Shown piece by piece: positions 1-6,808 of a stretch of DNA of 26,356 nucleotides. The DNA is taken from the NCBI GenBank assembly GCA_963638365.1, contig CAVHRK010000057.1, positions 1-26,356 of the forward strand, in the 5' to 3' direction. Each line of letters begins with the position of its first letter. Within the stretch, counting starts at the first letter, position 1. This stretch comes from Suilimivivens sp963638365. GTDB lineage: Bacteria > Bacillota > Clostridia > Lachnospirales > Lachnospiraceae. The notes under the pieces are model-generated. The model was not told the origin of the DNA. It saw only the letters and a list, made by a program, of their open reading frames with translations, and searched no databases. Both the position numbers and the translations under genes were made by a program.

Positions 1-102
1 TCACAATATAAAGCCATGTATATTATGATTAAAAGAGTAGAAGAACAAGATAGTGCTGAATGCGCAAAAGTGATAAAAGAAAGTTTTGATATATCAAATT
101 AA
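1..102 (+). pseudogene. Truncated GNAT acetyltransferase N-terminus (remnant)
   Basis: The frame is open from the window edge to a TAA at 100-102. From the ATG at 25 it begins MIKRVEEQDSAECAKVIKESF, which resembles the first beta strand and helix of GNAT acetyltransferases. It stops after about 25 residues, before any acetyl-CoA-binding motif. No good ribosome site precedes the ATGs at 16 or 25, and the true 5' end may lie outside the window. The last codons lie in a perfect 14-bp palindrome (85-98). I read this as a decayed or truncated gene. It could also be the tail of an upstream gene. Confidence 0.4.
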
Positions 103-144
103 GATAATCGTGCCTAATGGCTTGATTATAAAAACAAGGATAAA

Positions 145-264
145 AACGCAACGTACATCTTTGATGTGCCAGAGCCGGTAGGTAGCCCGGCCGTCCTATG
201 CCAATAGGGTAAGTAACCTGCACCTCCGGGTTGTCCATTCTTTGTTCAATTAATTTTAGGAGGG
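145..264 (+). promoter_or_regulatory. yjdF-type riboswitch (azaaromatic-sensing family) with ribosome-site control
   Basis: This GC-rich island in AT-rich sequence lies directly upstream of a yjdF-family gene. It folds into stacked helices: 153-159 with 163-169, 174-178 with 187-191, and 195-199 with 204-208. A closing helix may form between 149-152 and 230-233. The segment CCTCC at 223-227 is complementary to GGAGG at 259-263 in the ribosome site of yjdF, which suggests control of translation start. The yjdF RNA motif is an established riboswitch class found before yjdF genes in Firmicutes and responds to aromatic nitrogen heterocycles. The assignment rests on position and foldability, not on a covariance-model match. 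Confidence 0.75.
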
Positions 265-270
265 ATTCTT

Positions 271-687
271 ATGGACAAAGTAAATGGAAAACTGACGGTA
301 TATTTTGAAGAACCATTTTGGGTAGGTGTATTTGAGCATATTGAAGATGGTAAGCTATCTGTGGCGAAGGTAACATTTGGTGCAGAACCAAAAGCTTACG
401 AAGTGCAGGAATATATTCAAAAATACTATTTCAGTTTGAGATTCAGTCCGGCTGTTGAAACTGTTGTAAAGGATATAAAAAGAAATCCGAAACGGATGCA
501 GCGTGAAGCAAAAAAGCAGATGCTGGAAACAGGAATTGGTACAAAATCGCAGCAGGCATTGAAATTACAACAGGAACAGAACAAACAGGAGCGCAAAGAA
601 AGGGGCCACAAGAACAAAGAAGTGGAAGGTCAGCGCAGGTTTGAGCTGGGACAGCAAAAGAGAAGAGAAAAGCATAAGGGACATTAA
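271..687 (+). CDS. yjdF: YjdF family protein (DUF2992)
   Basis: This is a 138-residue protein. Its N-terminal part, about residues 1-70, contains LTVYFEEPFWVGVFE and RFSPAVE, which are typical of the YjdF/DUF2992 family. Residues 70-138 are very rich in Lys, Arg, Gln and Glu and are likely a basic helical or coiled-coil tail that could bind nucleic acid. The biochemical role of YjdF is not established. The family is known mainly as the gene controlled by the yjdF riboswitch, and that structure lies immediately upstream. The ATG at 271 follows AGGAGGG at 258-264 with 6-nt spacing, so the start is clear. There is no signal peptide or membrane segment. A hairpin overlaps the stop codon, so the gene is probably transcribed alone. 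Confidence 0.9.
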   Translation: MDKVNGKLTVYFEEPFWVGVFEHIEDGKLSVAKVTFGAEPKAYEVQEYIQKYYFSLRFSPAVETVVKDIKRNPKRMQREAKKQMLETGIGTKSQQALKLQQEQNKQERKERGHKNKEVEGQRRFELGQQKRREKHKGH

Positions 688-742
688 AGTCCCTTGGGCT
701 TTTACTCAATCGGAATTTGCCTATTTTGTGAATTCCGATTTT
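676..742 (+). terminator. Tandem hairpins after yjdF, probable intrinsic terminator
   Basis: Two hairpins follow each other. The first pairs AAGGGAC (676-682) with GTCCCTT (689-695), spans the yjdF stop codon and is followed by GGGCTTTT. The second pairs AATCGGAATT (708-717) with AATTCCGATT (731-740) and ends in a short T tract (739-742). Either could end yjdF transcription. The T tracts are short, so efficiency may be partial. Confidence 0.55.
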
Positions 743-767
743 ATATAATATGTGAGGTGATTAAAAT

Positions 768-1535
768 ATGACAAATAAAGAGGTACTTGATATTGCAATG
801 CAGCAATCTGCCTACGATACGAATGCTAAGGCTTCTGATTTTCTTATGGACACAAATGTGTTTGTAAAGTCTGGGATTGGTCCATTGGCAAGAAAATACT
901 ATAAAGAACCTATTGCCTGCAATCTGGTTTCATATGGAAATAATATAGTTGCGTCTGTAAAAGATGAATATAGAGAAATTGTTGAAAGCTATCTGAGCAA
1001 ATATGAGTTTTATCATTGCTTTGAAACTCCTAATATGCATTGGCTGGATGAACGGATGAAAGAAAACGGATACCGTGTCTGTTTTATGGCAGAGTATTTT
1101 CTACCGGATGTTAATGCTTTGAAAAGAAGAGAATGTAACTATCAACTTAAGGTATTGGAACAAAAGGATTTTGCAAATTTGTATCTTCCGATTTGGAGCA
1201 ATGCACTTTGTGACGATAGAAAGGAACGGGATGTTCTGGGGGTTGGCGCTTATGATAATGGGAAACTGATCGGACTTGCAGCCTGTTCTGCAGATTGTGA
1301 TGATATGTGGCAGATTGGAGTTGATGTTTTACCGGAGTATCGCAGGCAGGGGATCGCTTCTTCCTTAACAAGTAATTTGGCAATAGAGATAATGGATAGA
1401 GGAAAGGTGCCGTTTTATTGTTGTGCCTGGTCGAATCTTAAATCTGTTAAAAATGCATTACGAAGTGGTTTTGTGCCGGGCTGGGTGGAGATGACCGTAA
1501 AAGCTGCGAGCTTAGTTGAGAACATGAATAAATAG
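768..1535 (+). CDS. GNAT family N-acetyltransferase
   Basis: This 255-residue protein has a C-terminal GNAT domain at about residues 120-250. The acetyl-CoA pyrophosphate-binding motif is visible as R192-R-Q-G-I-A197 after the strand QIGVDVLPEY. It is followed by a Cys/Trp-containing strand, then SVKNALRSGF, as in many GNATs that act on small molecules. The first 110 residues are not recognisable and may form a substrate-binding or second degenerate GNAT-like lobe. The substrate is unknown. A GTGAGGTGA ribosome site precedes the ATG, and TATAAT at 744-749 may be its -10 element. It follows the yjdF gene but is separated from it by hairpins, so it is probably a separate unit. Confidence 0.82.
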   Translation: MTNKEVLDIAMQQSAYDTNAKASDFLMDTNVFVKSGIGPLARKYYKEPIACNLVSYGNNIVASVKDEYREIVESYLSKYEFYHCFETPNMHWLDERMKENGYRVCFMAEYFLPDVNALKRRECNYQLKVLEQKDFANLYLPIWSNALCDDRKERDVLGVGAYDNGKLIGLAACSADCDDMWQIGVDVLPEYRRQGIASSLTSNLAIEIMDRGKVPFYCCAWSNLKSVKNALRSGFVPGWVEMTVKAASLVENMNK

Positions 1536-1585
1536 CAACGTTCCGTTTGTTTTTGGCTTACATAAAAATAAAGTAAAAGAAATTC

Positions 1586-1594
1586 TGGTATATA
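1586..1594 (+). promoter_or_regulatory. Candidate extended -10 promoter for the ABC exporter leader
   Basis: TGG followed by TATATA (1586-1594) is an extended -10 match. No convincing -35 is visible. Transcription from here would start near 1601 and give a leader of about 170 nt before the exporter gene. A TATAAT at 1748-1753 close to the gene lacks a well-spaced -35 but cannot be excluded as a competing start. Confidence 0.4.
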
Positions 1595-1632
1595 GTAACC
1601 GAAATATCTTATATGAAAGAGGTGAGATTCGT

Positions 1633-1674
1633 ATGAAATTGATCCGAGGTAATTACTCAGTACAGTTGATGTAA
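1633..1674 (+). CDS. Short upstream ORF (13-aa candidate leader peptide)
   Basis: A 13-codon ORF encoding MKLIRGNYSVQLM follows a good ribosome site (GAGGTGAG at 1619-1626). It lies in the 234-nt gap before an ABC exporter. Codons 9-11 (1657-1665) form the left arm of a 9-bp inverted repeat whose right arm is at 1725-1733. The layout is that of a leader peptide whose translation could select RNA structure. The peptide matches no leader that I recognise, so its coding status is inferred from the ribosome site and geometry. Confidence 0.4.
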   Translation: MKLIRGNYSVQLM

Positions 1675-1769
1675 ACTGTTGGCAGATTGTGCTGAGGTGA
1701 AAGAAACTTGCTGGCAGTCGTTGGCTGTACTGACCTGATGATTGAAATATAATATAAAGGAGTACAGTT
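1657..1769 (+). promoter_or_regulatory. Candidate three-element RNA switch controlling the ABC exporter ribosome site
   Basis: Element 1 (TCAGTACAGTT, 1657-1667) can pair with element 2 (GGCTGTACTGA, 1723-1733): 9 Watson-Crick pairs plus two G-U. Element 3 (1758-1769) holds the exporter's AGGAG ribosome site and repeats AGTACAGTT. It can pair with the same element 2, using CTGTACT plus CCT at 1734-1736, with a 2-nt bulge. The two pairings exclude each other. The 2:3 pairing hides the ribosome site and the 1:2 pairing frees it. Element 1 lies inside the 13-codon ORF, so ribosome position could decide the outcome. The pairings are visible in the sequence; the mechanism is inference. Confidence 0.5.
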
Positions 1770-3455
1770 ATGCGCTATATAAAAGAAGTATTAAAGAAAA
1801 ACAGAATATGGGTATTGGTCTACATTGGACTGGGTATATTTAATGCATTTATGGCTAATTACAAGGCCGGCTATTTCCAGAAGGTCATTGATGGACTTGC
1901 GGATGGGACACTTGCATTTGCAGGAGTTGTCACATATGGTTTTCTTTTGCTGGTAAATTATGATATGAACTATCTGGATAATTATCCTGAAAAGAAGCTG
2001 GAGCATGGTATTTATCTGGATTTTAAGCTTTTGTCACTTAGAAAAATAAGTACCATTGATTATGCAGAATATCAGAAAACAGGTACCGGGAAACTGGTTC
2101 AGAGAATTGAAAATGGTTCATCAGCAGGAAGAAATGTGGTATTCAATTTCTGGCTGCGGTTGATTCGTGACCTGATTCCCACCATCGTCTTTAGTGTATA
2201 CTTTATCTGGAAAATTGATAAAAAAGTTACCTATGTCCTGTTTGCAGGTTATATACTCATTTTTATCATAACCAATATTTTACTAAAGTTTTTGTACAAG
2301 ATAAAAGAAAAAATTTTGAACAGTGAAGAACTGCTCAATCATTATCTGGTCAGAGGCCTTATGGAAATGCTGGTATTCCGCATGAGTAAACAGTTTCCCG
2401 ATGAAATAAAGAAAACGAATAAGGCCAAAGAGGATATTGTTTCATCAAAAGTAAAAATGAATATGATCCATGAAGCGTTTTTCACAATATTTGCGCTGCT
2501 TGTGGCCATGCTGGATATCGGGATTCTTTTTTACGCATGGAAAACGCAAAATCTTACAGTGGGTTCGGTAGTTGCACTAATTACACTGATCGAAAATGCT
2601 TATACGCCGATTGCAATTTTTAATGTACTTTATGTTCAATATAAATTGGATAAGGCATCCTATAAGAGATTTGAAGAATTTCTGGATTTAAAAGATGATG
2701 TTCAATTAACAAAAGGCGATGCAATCCATATGGATATCGGTGAAATAGCAATTAAGAATTTATCATTTCAATATGAGGAACGAAAAATTATTGATGATTT
2801 GAGTCTGTCCATAAAAAAGGGAGAAAAGATTGCTTTTGTAGGAGAAAGTGGTTCCGGAAAATCGACCCTGATTAAGATCTTGTTGGGATTATTGAAATAC
2901 AGTCAGGGAAAGGTCCGCTTAGGAGACATGGAGTTAAGTGGAATCTGTCTTAATAATCTGTATGATCGGGTCAGTTTCATATCACAGGATGCCCCTGTTT
3001 TTGATGGAACAATAAAAGAAAATCTGGTATTTGACAGAATGATGCCGGAAGAACAAATGCGGGATGCATTGAGAGAAGTGCAGCTATCTCATCTGGTTGA
3101 GAATCTTACGGAAGGTTTAGATACGGAAATTGGTGAGAAAGGGACTTGTCTATCCGGTGGAGAAAAACAGAGACTTGCATTGGCCCGCTTGTGGTTTGAA
3201 AATCCGGAACTTGTCATTTTGGATGAAGCAACATCCGCAATGGATAATTTAACCGAAGAGAACGTAATGAAATCCGTTATGCAGAAATTGAAAGACAAAA
3301 CGGTCATTGCCATTGCTCATAGATTAAATTCTATTTCCGGTTTTGACAGAATTATTCTCTTTAGAGAAGGAAAGATCGTAGGACAAGGGACTTTTGAAGA
3401 ACTATTACGTACAGATTCTTATTTTATGGACCTGTATCATGCGAGTGTGCAATAA
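1770..3455 (+). CDS. ABC transporter, fused membrane and ATPase domains (exporter type)
   Basis: This is a 561-residue half-transporter. Residues 1-310 hold about five or six membrane segments of the ABC exporter fold. Residues 325-561 are the ATPase. The Walker A motif GESGSGKST lies at about 358-366, the signature LSGGEKQR at 461-468, Walker B LVILDEA at 481-487, and the switch histidine at about 517. All are intact, so it should hydrolyse ATP, probably as a homodimer. Substrate is unknown; the family exports drugs, peptides and lipids. The ribosome site AGGAG lies within a candidate RNA switch. The downstream amidohydrolase starts 23 nt after the stop, so the two are probably co-transcribed. 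Confidence 0.93.
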   Translation: MRYIKEVLKKNRIWVLVYIGLGIFNAFMANYKAGYFQKVIDGLADGTLAFAGVVTYGFLLLVNYDMNYLDNYPEKKLEHGIYLDFKLLSLRKISTIDYAEYQKTGTGKLVQRIENGSSAGRNVVFNFWLRLIRDLIPTIVFSVYFIWKIDKKVTYVLFAGYILIFIITNILLKFLYKIKEKILNSEELLNHYLVRGLMEMLVFRMSKQFPDEIKKTNKAKEDIVSSKVKMNMIHEAFFTIFALLVAMLDIGILFYAWKTQNLTVGSVVALITLIENAYTPIAIFNVLYVQYKLDKASYKRFEEFLDLKDDVQLTKGDAIHMDIGEIAIKNLSFQYEERKIIDDLSLSIKKGEKIAFVGESGSGKSTLIKILLGLLKYSQGKVRLGDMELSGICLNNLYDRVSFISQDAPVFDGTIKENLVFDRMMPEEQMRDALREVQLSHLVENLTEGLDTEIGEKGTCLSGGEKQRLALARLWFENPELVILDEATSAMDNLTEENVMKSVMQKLKDKTVIAIAHRLNSISGFDRIILFREGKIVGQGTFEELLRTDSYFMDLYHASVQ

Positions 3456-3478
3456 TTGTATTTAAAGCAGGAGGAAGT

Positions 3479-4276
3479 ATGAGGTTAGCATTAGTTCAAA
3501 TGCCCAACTATGGCAGTATAGAATTAAATTTAAGCAAAAGCCTTCAGGCGATTGAGGTGGCAGCACGAAAGGATGCTGACCTTGTGCTCTTTCCGGAAGT
3601 GCAGTTAACAGAGTTTTTTCCACAGTATCCCGGGCAGGATGTACGTAAATATGCGGTGTCCATTGACGGAGAGATTGTGGAGAAATTTTGTGACACATGC
3701 AGGAAAAACAGAATTTCAGCAGTACCTAATCTTTATCTGCTTGAAAAAGGCAGGACATATGATGCGAGCATTTTTATTGATAAATATGGCCAAATTCAAG
3801 GCATACAAAAAATGGTGCATGTAGCACAGGCCGAACAATTTTATGAACAGGATTATTACGCCCCATCCGATGAGGGCTTTCAGGTTTTTGATACGGAATA
3901 TGGGAAGATCGGTATTGTCGTATGTTTTGACAGACATTACCCGGAGAGCATACGGACAGAAACATTACAGGGAGCAGACTTAATTCTGATACCGACAGTG
4001 AATACAAAAGCAGAGCCGTCTTTGATGTTTGAGTGGGAACTCCGTGTGCAGGCATTTCAAAACAGTGTTATGCTGGCAATGTGCAATCGTGTCGGTATAG
4101 AAGGAAATATGCATTTTTCAGGAGAATCTATTGTTATTGATGCAAAAGGAGATGTTCTTGCGAAAGCAGATGATATGGAACGGGTTGTATATGTGGATAT
4201 AGATATGCAGGAAGCTCAAAGAATAAGAAATGCGAAACCATATACGCAGCTTAGACGAACGGAATTTTATTTATAA
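3479..4276 (+). CDS. Carbon-nitrogen hydrolase (nitrilase superfamily)
   Basis: This 265-residue protein is complete for the nitrilase fold. The catalytic triad is visible as E40 (FPEV), K111 (GIQKMVHV) and C149 (VVCFDRHYPE). The family hydrolyses amide or carbamoyl bonds. The layout resembles N-carbamoylputrescine amidase and omega-amidase branches, but the substrate cannot be fixed from sequence. It is cytosolic, with no signal peptide. The ATG follows an AGGAGGAAG ribosome site. It sits 23 nt downstream of the ABC exporter and is followed by a strong terminator, so the exporter and this enzyme form a two-gene operon. The hydrolase may process or detoxify the compound handled by the exporter, though this is inference from linkage. 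Confidence 0.92.
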   Translation: MRLALVQMPNYGSIELNLSKSLQAIEVAARKDADLVLFPEVQLTEFFPQYPGQDVRKYAVSIDGEIVEKFCDTCRKNRISAVPNLYLLEKGRTYDASIFIDKYGQIQGIQKMVHVAQAEQFYEQDYYAPSDEGFQVFDTEYGKIGIVVCFDRHYPESIRTETLQGADLILIPTVNTKAEPSLMFEWELRVQAFQNSVMLAMCNRVGIEGNMHFSGESIVIDAKGDVLAKADDMERVVYVDIDMQEAQRIRNAKPYTQLRRTEFYL

Positions 4277-4304
4277 AGCTGGGAGTAATAGCTCCCGGCT
4301 TTTT
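4277..4304 (+). terminator. Intrinsic terminator after the nitrilase gene
   Basis: The 9-bp stem AGCTGGGAG (4277-4285) pairs with CTCCCGGCT (4292-4300), with one G-U pair. The loop is 6 nt and a T tract follows (4300-4304). It begins directly after the stop codon. Confidence 0.9.
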
Positions 4305-4335
4305 AAATTTACGAAAATAGAAGTATGAATCACAT

Positions 4336-4364
4336 TTGACAAGTGTATAATATATAGTATAATA
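4336..4364 (+). promoter_or_regulatory. Promoter of the abiE toxin-antitoxin operon
   Basis: TTGACA (4336-4341) and TATAAT (4358-4363) are both perfect matches with a 16-nt spacer. The spacer and -10 contain a direct repeat of GTATAATA (4345-4352 and 4357-4364). AbiEi antitoxins are known to repress their own promoters, so this repeat is a plausible part of the operator. Confidence 0.8.
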
Positions 4365-4404
4365 AAAATGAAATTAAATATTTCAGATATGTGAGGAAAA
4401 GAGC

Positions 4405-5022
4405 ATGTTATATGACTATATATTAAAAAATTACGAAAAAGATGAGCCAATTTTTTTGTCTGAACTTCCGGGAAATTCCAGGGATTACGTTCGTCAGGAA
4501 ATGAAAAAGCTTGTAGATGATGGAAAATTAGAGCGTTTGTTTAATGGCGTTTATTATTTGTCATACACCACGATCCTGGGAACAAAAGGGAAGATATCAG
4601 TAGAAAAATATGTTGATAAAAAATTTATTAATTATAGTGGTGGAGTATCCGGATACATTACTGGAATTCAGCTTGCAAATATGTACGGATTTACAACTCA
4701 AACACCAGCTTGCATAGAGGTATGCTCAAATGAAGCGACTACAAAACAAAGAAAACTTTGTATTGACGGTAGAAATCTCATTATTTACAAACCTATTACT
4801 GAAATAACTAAAGAAAATCAGACGGCTTTGCAGTTTTTAGATTTGATGACAACTATCGACAAATATAGCGAGCTTTCAGATAGTTTATTGAGAATGAAAC
4901 TAAAGGAATTCGTAAATATATTAAATGTGGACTTTTCTGTTGTAAAGAGATATATTTCATTATTTCCAGATCGAGTGTACCGGAATATTTATCAAGGAGG
5001 ACTAATGGGTGAGTTGGTATAG
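4405..5022 (+). CDS. abiEi: AbiEi family antitoxin (type IV toxin-antitoxin)
   Basis: This 205-residue protein begins with a winged helix-turn-helix (about residues 1-55: SRDYVRQEMKKLVDDGKLERL followed by GVYYL), as in AbiEi/DUF6088 antitoxins. The rest is the family's C-terminal domain (SGYITGIQLANMYGFTTQTP). In studied AbiE systems the antitoxin represses its operon and counters the toxin without binding it. The start follows GAGGAAA, and the promoter at 4336 is near consensus. The stop overlaps the toxin's GTG start by 14 nt, so the two genes are translationally linked. The reading frame looks intact, unlike that of its toxin partner. Confidence 0.88.
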   Translation: MLYDYILKNYEKDEPIFLSELPGNSRDYVRQEMKKLVDDGKLERLFNGVYYLSYTTILGTKGKISVEKYVDKKFINYSGGVSGYITGIQLANMYGFTTQTPACIEVCSNEATTKQRKLCIDGRNLIIYKPITEITKENQTALQFLDLMTTIDKYSELSDSLLRMKLKEFVNILNVDFSVVKRYISLFPDRVYRNIYQGGLMGELV

Positions 5023-5551
5023 TGAATATGGGAAGGAATGGAAAGAAATCATACAGACTGTGGCTCGCGAAAGTAAAAGAGCAGAACTCATGGTTGAAAA
5101 GGACACCATTCAATCAATGTTTTTATTGAAACTATCGAAGATTGACCTTCCGTTTGTATTCAAAGGTGGGACATCCTTGTCAAAAGTATATAATCTGATA
5201 GATCGGTTTTCGGAAGATATTGATCTGTCAATGAATCGGAAACCAACGCAAACTGAGAGAAAGGCATCGAAAGAGCACATTGTGGAGATTGCCAAGTCGT
5301 TGGGGATGGAACTTACAAATCCAGATCAGATTAAATCAAGGCATGATTATAATATGTATATGTTTAGATATGACTCACTTTTCTCAGTAAATCCAATGGA
5401 GATTATAGTAGAGACCAGTTATTATCAGACGGTATATCCGGTTGAAAAACATGAGGTTGGAAGTTTTGTGGGAAAATTCTGTCAGGAAAATTCTGTCAGG
5501 AAAATGGAATATCACTTCCAATTCCATTTGAAGCAGCAAATTTCATTATGA
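5009..5551 (+). CDS. abiEii: AbiEii family toxin, N-terminal part of a frameshifted gene
   Basis: Translation from GTG 5009 follows AAGGAGG (4994-5000) with 8-nt spacing. The nucleotidyltransferase motifs of AbiEii are present: K52-G-G-T-S-L-S58, then E69-D70-I-D72. The frame is native to about residue 161 and then departs within a 14-bp tandem duplication (5471-5498). It ends at 5551 after 19 unrelated residues, giving 180 residues. Deleting one 14-bp copy restores a single 306-residue protein reading FCQENGISLPIPFEAANFIM across the join and ending at 5943, a normal length for the family. The truncated product keeps the catalytic motifs but lacks the C-terminal helical domain and is probably inactive. 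Confidence 0.88.
   Translation: MSWYSEYGKEWKEIIQTVARESKRAELMVEKDTIQSMFLLKLSKIDLPFVFKGGTSLSKVYNLIDRFSEDIDLSMNRKPTQTERKASKEHIVEIAKSLGMELTNPDQIKSRHDYNMYMFRYDSLFSVNPMEIIVETSYYQTVYPVEKHEVGSFVGKFCQENSVRKMEYHFQFHLKQQISL
5471..5505 (+). repeat. 14-bp tandem duplication causing the abiEii frameshift
   Basis: The unit GGAAAATTCTGTCA occurs at 5471-5484 and again at 5485-5498, followed by a 7-nt partial third copy (5499-5505). Fourteen is not a multiple of three, so the second copy shifts the frame. With one copy fewer the toxin gene is continuous. Confidence 0.97.
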
Positions 5552-5943
5552 ATATACAGTCGGTTGAGCGAACGTTTATTGATAAGGTATTTGCAATTTG
5601 TGATTACCGCATTCAGAATATGCAGGATAGAGATTCACGTCATCTGTATGATATCTGTAAATTACTCCCGACAATAAAAATGGATCAGGAATTGGATGAA
5701 CTTATTGATATTGTCAGAAACGACAGAATGCATTCAAAGAACAATCCGTCTGCTCAGTTAGAATATAATATTCCTGAGATGTTGAAGGAGGTTATTGTCA
5801 GCCGGTTTTATGAATCTGATTATCGAAATGTGACTCAGAAATTATTGTACGAAGATATTAACTATGATTATGCAATTGAAAACGGTATTGCGGTGGTAGC
5901 AGAGTCAGATGTTTTTTTATATAAGAAAAATAATGCATTGTGA
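5548..5943 (+). pseudogene. abiEii: AbiEii family toxin, C-terminal part cut off by frameshift
   Basis: This segment has a 131-residue frame from an internal ATG and reads MNIQSVERTFIDKVFAICDY followed by RDSRHLYDICKLL. These are the conserved C-terminal segments of AbiEii toxins. It has no ribosome site of its own, and the native frame continues upstream to 5499, where it joins the N-terminal part if one 14-bp copy is removed. It is therefore the second half of one toxin gene, not an independent gene. No clear terminator follows before the next promoter at 5987. Confidence 0.88.
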
Positions 5944-5986
5944 AAAGATGCTAAATATTATGATTTAAATAATGATGAGAAACCCA

Positions 5987-6015
5987 TCGACATCTGATTT
6001 TATGTACGCTATTAT
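5987..6015 (+). promoter_or_regulatory. Promoter for the first ATC-hydrolase-like gene
   Basis: TCGACA (5987-5992) and TATTAT (6010-6015) are separated by 17 nt, each with one mismatch from consensus. The next gene starts at 6068. Confidence 0.6.
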
Positions 6016-6067
6016 ATAGACAAATCAAGTTAGCTGTAGAGATGAATTGATCAAAGGGGCAAAGAAC

Positions 6068-6682
6068 ATGAAAGATACGATTAATGTAAAAATGATTTAT
6101 CATTTTTATCATAGTGCGATAAAAGCGGAGTTGAAGAAAAGAGGGTTTTCAAAGGATGTTCCTAAGAAGATTGATAAGGCGCATAAGGAGATTGTTAAGA
6201 GAGCAAAAGATATTGGAAAATCCAGACTTCTCAGTTCATACATCATGACAAGTTATTTTATTGCAATGAACCGGGGTACGGGAAAATCAGCAGAGGAGAA
6301 TTATGAAATATTCCGTGATGGTCTGTGTGCATCGAAGCTGTTCCACAAAGTGATAGGAGATGTCGATCAATATTTAGATCCGAAGAAGATGCCGGGAAGG
6401 TTACAATGGTCTGCAGACAGCCATGAGCATAAATATGAAAATGACTGGGTCGTTGATATTCTGCCGGGAAATGGAGAATATGATCTGGGATATGACTATC
6501 ATGAATGTGGTGCGTGCAAGCTGTGTCAGGATGAAGGATGTCCGGAACTGACACCTTATATATGCCGGATGGATTATGTGCTTGCAGATATTATGAATAT
6601 GAAATTAGTGAGAACAGGAACAATCGCGGAAGGCGCACCGTACTGTGATTTCCGATATAGCAGACAAGACTCTGGAAAGTAG
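6068..6682 (+). CDS. L-2-amino-thiazoline-4-carboxylic acid (ATC) hydrolase-like protein
   Basis: This protein has 204 residues from the ATG at 6068, which follows AAAGGGG (6053-6059). An upstream TTG at 6047 is in frame but lacks a ribosome site. The second half carries the Cys-rich family signature: CGACKLCQDEGC, then PYICRMD and a terminal YCDFRYSR. Similar proteins are annotated as ATC hydrolase family; in Pseudomonas the named enzyme opens the thiazoline ring on the way to cysteine, but most Firmicute members are uncharacterised. A divergent relative lies at 9845-10462. No membrane segment is seen. The gene has its own promoter and terminator. Confidence 0.75.
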   Translation: MKDTINVKMIYHFYHSAIKAELKKRGFSKDVPKKIDKAHKEIVKRAKDIGKSRLLSSYIMTSYFIAMNRGTGKSAEENYEIFRDGLCASKLFHKVIGDVDQYLDPKKMPGRLQWSADSHEHKYENDWVVDILPGNGEYDLGYDYHECGACKLCQDEGCPELTPYICRMDYVLADIMNMKLVRTGTIAEGAPYCDFRYSRQDSGK

Positions 6683-6716
6683 AATTCGGAAAGTTATCAA
6701 TTACAGAATGATAAGA

Positions 6717-6764
6717 TAAAAGCGGGCATGACCGGCACTTTAGCTGGAAATCCCCGCTTTTTTT
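6717..6764. terminator. Bidirectional intrinsic terminator between convergent genes
   Basis: The stem of AAAAGCGGG (to 6726) pairs with CCCGCTTTT (6753 onward) and encloses an inner hairpin CCGGC/GCTGG (6732-6736, 6743-6747). A run of seven T (6758-6764) serves the plus-strand gene. On the minus strand the same stem ends in TTTT, so it can also end the MATE transcript. Confidence 0.85.
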
Positions 6765-6808
6765 AATATGATTTAAGCTTTTGTTTTTAAACCAAATCTA
6801 TTTATGGT

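Noticed and set aside
29..238. Minus-strand 69-codon frame over the riboswitch
   Set aside because: It lies over the structured RNA and has no ribosome site or recognisable domain.
6047..6067. TTG start at 6047 for the ATC-hydrolase-like gene
   Set aside because: It has no ribosome site, while AAAGGGG is well spaced before the ATG at 6068.
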